Of a DNA stretch of 9,425 nt, positions 4,793 to 9,425 are shown one piece after another. Under the pieces are notes generated by a model that did not search any database, was not told where the DNA came from, and saw only the letters and a program-made list of their open reading frames with translations. Each line of letters starts with the position of its first letter. The first letter of the stretch is position 1. The position numbers were made by a program, and so were the translations under genes. This DNA comes from Bacteriovoracaceae bacterium (lineage in GTDB: Bacteria > Bdellovibrionota > UBA1018). The stretch spans positions 1 through 9,425 of the forward strand of contig CANJNU010000016.1 in assembly GCA_947475645.1 (NCBI GenBank), read 5' to 3'.

Positions 4793-6034
4793 TTACAAAT
4801 TCAGATCGGGGTCTTTCATTTTCAAGTAATCTGCCTTCACCGGATATACCTTTGTTTTTGATGAATCAACCGAAGCTTTCTTGGGGGCGAGCCGCAAGTT
4901 ACGAGAGCTGATTTTCTCTCCGAAAAATTGCCGTCTTATTTCAATACCAAGCAATTCTCCAATTGCCGATGGTACGGCATTTCCGATTTGCTTCTGAACC
5001 TCTGAGGTTCCACCCAGAACTTCAACATCGTCCGGAAATGTTTGAAGACGGGCCATTTCTCTCATCGAAAGTCTGCGGTTATTCCAGTGAAAAGGCCCAA
5101 TCGCTGATCCGGGTTGCGCTTGAATCGTCCAGCTTGGACGATCTTTGCTTAACTTCAAAAGAAAGCTCCAATATCGAGAACGCCATTTAAAAATGGGAAC
5201 ACCATCTCCTCTTTCAGAATGATAGAGATAGTTCTGCCCCTCAGGTATCGACGGTAGTAACTCTCCCCATTTGCCGCCCACTTTCGACGGAACAGGCTTT
5301 TCGCCTTCGTCGTGTAAATCGTGAAGACCATCCCATGCAGTTCGATACGGTTCTTTGCCTACTCGAAATAAGCTGCCTTGAGTCTCTTCGTCGTCAGGGT
5401 CAAAAAATCTAGCTTCCGGAAACTCAAATGTGTGACCATCTTTTGAGCCGACGATAAACACACGCTCCCGAATCTGAGGCACTCCGAATTGTGCCGTGTT
5501 TAATACTTTCCAATTAAAGTTGTACTTTGTCTTATTGGCCCTATTTATTTCTTGAAGACGCTCTTGAAGATATACAAGGCCCTCGTCCTTGCCTTTGTAG
5601 GCCAAGCCAAAAACGTTTTCGAGAATGAACGCACGAGGAAGAGTTTCCTCAAGTACGCGCATATACTCTTTCAAAGTATTGGCCCTAGGGTCTTTTAAAC
5701 GATCAACATCACCCTTTACCCAGTAGCCACTCTTGGAAAATGGCTGGCAGGGCGGCCCACCAATCAAAATATCGGCTTCGCCTTTTCTCAAATTGCCTGT
5801 CTCAAGTAGCTGTTTTGTCGAAAAGCTCTCGATCTTGCCTTCAAGAACTTCCCATTCTGGTCGGTTGTGCTGCAAGGTCTTGCAACACCACTTGTCCATC
5901 TCAACGGCGACTCTCGTCTCAAATAGGGCCGCCTCAATGCCATAATCGAGGCCCCCTGCACCAGTGTAGAGACTGATTGCCGAATATTTTGCTCTGCGTG
6001 TTCGAGTTGTCTTTTCAGTTTTGCTTTGTGCCAT
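4793..6034 (-). CDS. DNA (cytosine-5-)-methyltransferase of a Type II-like restriction-modification system
   Basis: This 413-residue enzyme carries the C5-methyltransferase motifs in the usual order. Motif I is SLYTGAGGLD (21-30), which binds S-adenosylmethionine. Motif IV is GGPPCQPFS (92-100), with catalytic C96. Motif VI is ENV (140-142 or adjacent) after RAFILE. Motif VIII is QIRERV (187-192). The target-recognition region follows (about 205-315), then motif IX with RRLSMREMARLQTFPD (320-335) and motif X with GNAVP (351-355). It would methylate the site cut by the endonuclease at 6323 and so protect host DNA. The target cannot be read from the sequence. The frame is open to an ATG at 6118, but that would put the operator and the divergent promoter inside the gene. 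ATG 6034 fits the predicted promoter, with 6040 the alternative (two residues longer). Neither has a Shine-Dalgarno, suggesting leaderless translation. Confidence 0.95.
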   Translation of the reverse strand: MAQSKTEKTTRTRRAKYSAISLYTGAGGLDYGIEAALFETRVAVEMDKWCCKTLQHNRPEWEVLEGKIESFSTKQLLETGNLRKGEADILIGGPPCQPFSKSGYWVKGDVDRLKDPRANTLKEYMRVLEETLPRAFILENVFGLAYKGKDEGLVYLQERLQEINRANKTKYNFNWKVLNTAQFGVPQIRERVFIVGSKDGHTFEFPEARFFDPDDEETQGSLFRVGKEPYRTAWDGLHDLHDEGEKPVPSKVGGKWGELLPSIPEGQNYLYHSERGDGVPIFKWRSRYWSFLLKLSKDRPSWTIQAQPGSAIGPFHWNNRRLSMREMARLQTFPDDVEVLGGTSEVQKQIGNAVPSAIGELLGIEIRRQFFGEKISSRNLRLAPKKASVDSSKTKVYPVKADYLKMKDPDLNL

Positions 6035-6039
6035 GTCCA

Positions 6040-6069
6040 TAGACAATAAGAGCCAGTTCGGTGTATTGT
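6040..6069 (+). promoter_or_regulatory. predicted promoter of the regulator-endonuclease operon
   Basis: TAGACA (6040-6045, five of six consensus bases) and TATTGT (6064-6069, four of six) are 18 bases apart on the plus strand. Transcription would start near 6076, leaving a leader of about 18 bases that contains GGGAG at 6083-6087. The -10 lies in the palindrome at 6061-6077, so bound regulator would block it. Confidence 0.45.
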
Positions 6070-6072
6070 CAA
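6043..6072 (-). promoter_or_regulatory. predicted promoter of the methyltransferase, giving a leaderless message
   Basis: On the minus strand a perfect TTGACA (6072-6067) lies 18 bases before TATTGT (6048-6043). The start of transcription would fall about 6-9 bases further, at 6037-6034, where the methyltransferase ATG lies. The -35 occupies the centre of the palindrome, so a bound regulator would repress it. Confidence 0.5.
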
Positions 6073-6077
6073 TACAC
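6061..6077. promoter_or_regulatory. palindromic operator in the divergent methyltransferase/regulator region
   Basis: GTGTATTG-T-CAATACAC is a perfect 8-bp inverted repeat around one central base. It sits between the divergent starts, overlaps the predicted -35 of the methyltransferase and -10 of the regulator, and has the size expected for a dimeric Cro/C1-type repressor. The regulator encoded at 6094 is the obvious ligand. Many controller (C) proteins of restriction-modification systems act this way. Binding is inferred from position and symmetry. Confidence 0.7.
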
Positions 6078-6093
6078 GAATTGGGAGTTATCA

Positions 6094-6345
6094 ATGCTTC
6101 GCTTTGATTTGAAAACAATGCTTACAGATTACGAGTCTCGAACCGGTTTACGCCTAAGTTATGACGAGTTGAGTCATATGACGTCTGTTTCGGTAGATAC
6201 CCTGAAGTCACTGGCAACGCGGGAAGGATATAACGCAACGCTGATGATCATAGAAAAAATCTGTTTAGCTCTCGGAGCTAATCCTATTCAATATTTGCTG
6301 TGGAGTGCCGATCAAGTAAGAGATGGCACCCATATCGACCGATGA
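6094..6345 (+). CDS. Cro/C1-family HTH regulator of the restriction-modification system (C-protein-like)
   Basis: This 83-residue protein is essentially one XRE-type helix-turn-helix domain. MLRFDLKTML leads in, the HTH is at about 21-44 (LSYDELSHMTSVSVDTLKSLATREG), and the domain closes with the ALGANPIQYLLW helix (60-70). It resembles the HTH_26-type group of small repressors and matches the size of restriction-modification controller proteins. The ATG at 6094 has GGGAG (6083-6087) six bases before it; an in-frame GTG at 6061 would lie inside the operator and has no such site. It is transcribed divergently from the methyltransferase and overlaps the endonuclease start by 23 bases, so the two are co-translated. 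It probably represses the methyltransferase and its own operon, or activates the operon later, delaying the endonuclease until DNA is methylated. The sign of regulation is not visible. Confidence 0.85.
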   Translation: MLRFDLKTMLTDYESRTGLRLSYDELSHMTSVSVDTLKSLATREGYNATLMIIEKICLALGANPIQYLLWSADQVRDGTHIDR

Positions 6346-7135
6346 CCCACTATTTCTACTTACAGGTCTAAGCACCAACGACCTTGCCGATACTCTTGCA
6401 TCCAATCCGAGAGCCTACATGGCACTCAAGGGGGCGGTTGCTGAACGGCATCTTTGGCTTTATCTCGGTAACCTGGCGAAGAAAGGCAAACTGGTTCAAC
6501 TCCGATCTGGTGGCGGTGATTTTGAAAAAGATTTCTATGTTCAAACTCCAGACTCAACCCATGAGTTTGTTATCGAGTGCAAAAATGTTGAAGTCATCAA
6601 AAATACCTCTGCAAAGACACTTCGTGCATATCTTCAATTTCTGATTTCATCCGAGACAATTGAAGAGAAGACCTTGGCAGGGTGTCTTTCGGGAGACATC
6701 CAGAAGTTGTCGCAGATTCCGGACAAACAGCTCAAGAGCTTGTTGAGTTGTATTCCCCAAAAGCTGAGAGAATCTGGATTGCCTCGCTATCAGTTCAGCG
6801 CAGCTTCAAGTGGCGTCCAAAATCTGAAACTCAACAATGATGCCTCTGCATACCTGCACAAGTTCGATGAGACTCCCCTGACCATTGACTTCCAGCGAAC
6901 ACGCAACGCTCGTGATGACACCAAAGGCGACGGAAAGATGAATCGCTATTACAAGCATGGTGAGCTTGACATAGTGGCAGCTTGCCTATTTTCGAGAACA
7001 TTGAAATGGGAGTTCATCTTTTGCCAAGCCAAGCACTTGCCGAAGCATCCGAAGTTCGAGGGCCGGTATTCTAACAGGCTCACAATAAATCCTCAGCACT
7101 GGTCGGCAGATATTTTTGAGTGTATCGGTAAATAG
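6323..7135 (+). CDS. Type II-like restriction endonuclease, PD-(D/E)XK fold
   Basis: This 270-residue protein follows the regulator with a 23-base overlap. The core motif of the nuclease superfamily is visible: a helix with A-E41-R-H, then GGGD66FEKD70FYV, and after a short turn EFVIE85CK87NV. The D70 (or D66), E85 and K87 set would bind the metal and catalyse cleavage. The last part (GELDIVAACLFSRTLKWEFIFCQAKHLPKHPKF and on) resembles the C-terminal strand-helix region of several Type II endonucleases. Function is supported mainly by position opposite a C5-methyltransferase and behind a controller gene. The recognition site is unknown. AAGAG (6318-6322) abuts the ATG, so translation probably depends on coupling to the regulator. 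No close family name can be given from sequence alone. Confidence 0.8.
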   Translation: MAPISTDDPLFLLTGLSTNDLADTLASNPRAYMALKGAVAERHLWLYLGNLAKKGKLVQLRSGGGDFEKDFYVQTPDSTHEFVIECKNVEVIKNTSAKTLRAYLQFLISSETIEEKTLAGCLSGDIQKLSQIPDKQLKSLLSCIPQKLRESGLPRYQFSAASSGVQNLKLNNDASAYLHKFDETPLTIDFQRTRNARDDTKGDGKMNRYYKHGELDIVAACLFSRTLKWEFIFCQAKHLPKHPKFEGRYSNRLTINPQHWSADIFECIGK

Positions 7136-7447
7136 CGTCCTCTGGTGCCTCGTGGGTATACCACAAGCGGCCAAAGATTCGCCCAACCGGCAGCGACTGG
7201 AAGCCAACTTTGAAACAACAGGCCAACTGTGTCGATTATGCGTGGCATTATGATGATCTTCCTGCTCTCGCAAAGCGTAACTGTCTCACTTCAGCTTCAT
7301 CAGCGTCACGCCAATTTCATTTCTCAGATATTGCATTTTGCAGCGTAAGTAGACGGTAAAAAATTCACGAACGTATTCAATCGCCGGTTTTCCCCGCATA
7401 TCGCCAACGCCCCGCAAGGCATACCTTGTGCAAGGTTGAGCGCCTCA
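7136..7447. other. 312-base stretch without a gene
   Basis: No supported gene was found on either strand here. A minus-strand frame (7273-6986) is mostly antisense to the endonuclease and has no recognisable domain. The stretch holds the hairpin at 7149-7167 and the repeat cluster at 7415-7448. It appears to mark the join between the restriction-modification cassette and the following replicon-like genes, whose codon choice differs. No convincing promoter was found, although one must lie here or further upstream. Confidence 0.5.
7149..7167 (+). terminator. hairpin after the endonuclease
   Basis: CTCGTGG (7149-7155) and CCACAAG (7161-7167) pair at six of seven positions around the loop GTATA; within it GGTATACC (7155-7162) is a perfect palindrome. 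It lies 14 bases after the endonuclease stop. No T-tract follows, so termination is uncertain. Confidence 0.3.
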
Positions 7448-7448
7448 A
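7415..7448 (+). promoter_or_regulatory. nested inverted repeats at the start of the 7448 gene
   Basis: CAAGG (7415-7419), CCTTG (7424-7428) and CAAGG (7431-7435) allow two mutually exclusive stems sharing the middle arm. TTGAG-CGC-CTCAA (7436-7448) then forms a third stem that ends on the first base of the ATG. The only Shine-Dalgarno-like words (AAGG 7432-7435, GAG 7438-7440) lie within these stems. The layout would suit control of translation or binding of a repressor. Confidence 0.4.
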
Positions 7449-8518
7449 TGATTTCCAACCCGTCACGACTTTTTATTCCGTCAGCAAACCCCGCTGATCC
7501 AGCATTTCAGTGGCGGCTCGACTTAATGTGGCAGGAGCCATCCGAACTATCGGGTCTGGATCATCGAAGGATTTATCTCGACGCAGCAAATGAGGCCAAA
7601 TCAGGCCCCCTCTCTCAAGCGACAATCGAGACAATCCTCGCCCTCGCCAACGATGACGCTTTTCGCATCACAGAGATCGACATCGCCATCCTAACAGTAA
7701 CGGGATGGCTCCATAATCCAGAAGAAATCAGACCAAAAACCAGAAGCCTCCTCATTCATCGTGCCCGCGAATCTCTCTGTGAATCCGGTCCGGTCGAAGA
7801 AGCCGATATTCGCCACTTGTTCAAGCTGGAAGCGGCGATGTTGCTGGAAGATGAGATTCCACGAATCCGAGCAAAGCTCGCTGTTAAGGAACTTGCTGCC
7901 TCCCTGCTTCCCGATCAGCTCATACCTCACTTGATCGAGATCTCCTCGCGCTACCTCGACTGTGGGCGGGTACAATCGTGGATTGAGCAAACCAGAACGA
8001 TCGCACGATACTCAAAGAACAAAACAAAGAGGGACGCAGAGCTGGCACTCAGCCAACTCACAAGGGCCATTCAAGGCGATGGCCGTTCGCGCAAGATACG
8101 AAAGTATGCGTATTGGAAAACGGTTCGCCAGTATAACGACCTTTCCAGGGAAATTGCAGGACTTCGCGCTGAACACTTCCATAAAAGGATCAGCTCCGCC
8201 GTTTTGAATGACTTCTGCGAACGGTGGGGCATCCCCAAGATGCTCCAAGGCCTCATCCTCTCCTGCTACACGGCAAACAAACCCAAGGAGGCAACTCTCA
8301 CTCTCCTCATCGACAAGAAAATGATCGAAAGCGGAAGAGCCTTCAAAGATCTACAAATGGCTGTTTCACGCATGGAAAAGCGCCGCGCTTGCGACTTTAG
8401 GATCAAAAGCAAATTCGTCGAAGAATTTCTCGACGTACCCACGCGTCATCCAGAAATGATTGATTATGGACAACACTGTCAAATGCTTGAGTCAGTCCAT
8501 TTAAAGCAAACGGAATAG
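7448..8518 (+). CDS. unrecognised helical protein upstream of a rep-like gene
   Basis: This 356-residue protein has no motif I can name. It has no signal peptide or membrane segment and is predicted mostly helical. Visible regions are an N-terminal stretch with FQWRLDLMWQEP (20-31), a helical middle (about 55-185), a strongly basic segment (about 187-224, including KNKTKRD and GRSRKIRKYAYWK) that could contact DNA or RNA, and a C-terminal part with scattered cysteines (257, 273, 315, 344). Codons ending in C are frequent, unlike the toxin and methyltransferase genes. ATG 7448 is taken because the in-frame TTG at 7436 has no separated ribosome binding site; it would add four residues. The rep-like gene begins 98 bases after it on the same strand, so a role in replication, partition or copy control of the same element is possible but unproven. 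Confidence 0.65.
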   Translation: MISNPSRLFIPSANPADPAFQWRLDLMWQEPSELSGLDHRRIYLDAANEAKSGPLSQATIETILALANDDAFRITEIDIAILTVTGWLHNPEEIRPKTRSLLIHRARESLCESGPVEEADIRHLFKLEAAMLLEDEIPRIRAKLAVKELAASLLPDQLIPHLIEISSRYLDCGRVQSWIEQTRTIARYSKNKTKRDAELALSQLTRAIQGDGRSRKIRKYAYWKTVRQYNDLSREIAGLRAEHFHKRISSAVLNDFCERWGIPKMLQGLILSCYTANKPKEATLTLLIDKKMIESGRAFKDLQMAVSRMEKRRACDFRIKSKFVEEFLDVPTRHPEMIDYGQHCQMLESVHLKQTE

Positions 8519-8555
8519 GTCCATTTTGATTGATCATTCTACGCGGGCATTTGGT

Positions 8556-8578
8556 GACCCAACTTTCGTGATTGGGTC
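8556..8578. repeat. hairpin between the 7448 gene and the rep-like gene
   Basis: GACCCAA (8556-8562) and TTGGGTC (8572-8578) form a perfect 7-bp stem with a nine-base loop, CTTTCGTGA. There is no T-tract, so it is a poor terminator. Its place 38 bases before the rep-like start would suit an origin hairpin or an operator. No known nick-site consensus is recognised in the loop. Confidence 0.45.
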
Positions 8579-8616
8579 GGATTCTTTGCCATTTTACCCA
8601 TGTTCCTATCGTAAGC

Positions 8617-9425
8617 ATGAAGCTTGCGGTAGTTTGCAGAAGTTGCAACGGAGACGATGAAAGGGAGTGCGGTTGCCGCAGATCCCTGAGCCGTTTCTTT
8701 GAACTTCTCAGTATTGCGGAGCAGAGACGTGTATCAACCCTCAAAGTCACGTCAACCGATGAGAACAAAACCGAAGGAAGCGGCTGCGTCGATAAGCTTA
8801 CTTTTCGACTGGAATCCCCCCTTTCCGTTTCAGAGCTAAAGCAGAGATCAGAAGCGGTGGGGTTGTCTCAGAAAATCGTCAAGCTCCGCGACCGACGCTC
8901 GTACTTGCTCATTGGAGATAAGAACGGAGGCTGGTACTTCCAACTTCCCCACCATGAAGCCCCCCCGTTTACGACGACTATGATTACTCGGCCATCGGCC
9001 TTCAAGAGCTTTGAGACTTATCGTCAGTGCCTCCTTCAAATTCTCACACTACAAGAACTCGACGCTCTCCGAATCACACGGCTGGATCTTGCCGTCGATT
9101 ACTCAGAGTCCTTTGAATCCATTCTCCAATCCGTCGATGTGACTCACAAACAGCTTCGAGTGAAATTCACAGACAAGGGCAACAAAAGAACCGGCATGAT
9201 GATCGGCCAGGGTAATGAAAAATTAGTGATCTACGACAAGGGCCACGAACAGAAAAGCAACACCGTGCGAACTCGATTGGAACTCCAACTCACTGGCGCA
9301 AAACTTCCCGCTCGCGATCTTGACTCGCTAAGAAAAACGATCTTGGCCCATGACCTGAAGCGCCGCCCATTTGAACGCGTCACTCTTTTTGAAATTAAAA
9401 TACGTAATACGCCAGCTCTTAGCTC
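8617..9425 (+). CDS. replication initiator-like protein (rolling-circle Rep type), incomplete at window end
   Basis: The frame is open from the ATG at 8617 to the last base, giving 269 codons without a stop; the gene continues beyond the window. Residues 152-161 read RITRLDLAVD, and residues 203-229 contain L-V-I-Y-D-K-G and then R-T-R-L-E-L-Q-L-T-G. This pairing of a T-R-(I/L)-D-(I/L)-A-(I/V)-D strand with an R-x-E-x-Q/R segment is characteristic of rolling-circle plasmid Rep_trans and phage gene II/X-like replication proteins. These nick the double-strand origin through a tyrosine; the candidate catalytic residue cannot be assigned with certainty. The N-terminus carries C7-x2-C10-x7-C18-x-C20, a possible zinc site. 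No strong Shine-Dalgarno precedes 8617, and the frame stays open upstream to 8572, so the start is provisional. C-ending codons resemble those of the 7448 gene. Confidence 0.7.
   Translation, partial: MKLAVVCRSCNGDDERECGCRRSLSRFFELLSIAEQRRVSTLKVTSTDENKTEGSGCVDKLTFRLESPLSVSELKQRSEAVGLSQKIVKLRDRRSYLLIGDKNGGWYFQLPHHEAPPFTTTMITRPSAFKSFETYRQCLLQILTLQELDALRITRLDLAVDYSESFESILQSVDVTHKQLRVKFTDKGNKRTGMMIGQGNEKLVIYDKGHEQKSNTVRTRLELQLTGAKLPARDLDSLRKTILAHDLKRRPFERVTLFEIKIRNTPALS

Noticed and set aside
6061..6093. Regulator starting at the GTG at 6061
   Set aside because: It lies inside the operator and has no ribosome binding site, whereas ATG 6094 has GGGAG at six bases and begins at the conserved domain start.
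6035..6118. Methyltransferase starting at the in-frame ATG at 6118 (441 residues)
   Set aside because: The added 28 residues show no conserved motif, cover the palindrome and both promoters, and overlap the regulator gene. Motif I sits at a normal distance from ATG 6034.
6986..7273. Minus-strand 95-residue frame
   Set aside because: Largely antisense to the endonuclease, with no domain, ribosome binding site or promoter, and with composition typical of a shadow frame.
8403..8768. Minus-strand 121-residue frame spanning the gap before the rep-like gene
   Set aside because: It overlaps the ends of two well-supported plus-strand genes and shows no recognisable motif.
8848..9039. Minus-strand 63-residue frame
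   Set aside because: It lies wholly inside the rep-like gene, which has clear family motifs on the plus strand.
1..9425. tRNA, rRNA, CRISPR arrays or riboswitches
   Set aside because: No cloverleaf-type sequence, regularly spaced repeats or known conserved aptamer sequence was noticed on either strand by reading.

Overview
The window looks like a piece of Gram-negative bacterial chromosome carrying an accessory (defence and mobile) region. The left edge is ordinary: the end of a DTW-domain tRNA-modification gene and an exported, cysteine-rich protein with a beta-barrel-like C-terminus. Protein style and intermediate base composition would fit a Bdellovibrio-like or other deltaproteobacterial-type host, but nothing here fixes the taxon.

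Layout. (1) 1-1421: TapT-like gene end and the exported protein. (2) 1454-3791: two diverged copies of a small HTH gene. The first (1495-1746) is truncated and the second (3354-3791) is longer. Between them lie a toxin-first RelE/HigB-type toxin-antitoxin pair (1721-2309) and, convergent to it, an APH-fold phosphotransferase (2319-3206, minus). The pair and the kinase share a hairpin whose two arms contain both stop codons. (3) 3858-7135: a Type II-like restriction-modification cassette. A C5-cytosine methyltransferase (minus) and a C-protein-like HTH regulator (plus) diverge from a 17-bp perfect palindrome, and the regulator overlaps a PD-(D/E)XK endonuclease. A membrane-anchored coiled-coil protein of unknown role follows the methyltransferase on its strand. 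(4) 7136-9425: about 300 bases without a gene, then an unrecognised 356-residue helical protein and the start of a replication-initiator-like protein that runs off the window. This part uses many C-ending codons and looks like the core of a plasmid, phage or integrated element.

How it fits together. The palindrome at 6061-6077 overlaps the predicted -35 of the methyltransferase promoter and the -10 of the regulator promoter, so one bound regulator could set both arms of the restriction-modification system. The methyltransferase lacks a ribosome binding site and is probably translated from a leaderless or nearly leaderless message. The two HTH gene copies share their first 57 codons and part of their leaders. 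Their leader inverted repeats differ by compensating changes, and their spacing differs by 21 bp.

The most unusual items are the co-varying leader repeats, the membrane coiled-coil protein tied to the methyltransferase, and the rep-like protein with an N-terminal cysteine cluster and its unknown partner. No rRNA, tRNA, CRISPR array or insertion sequence was found.
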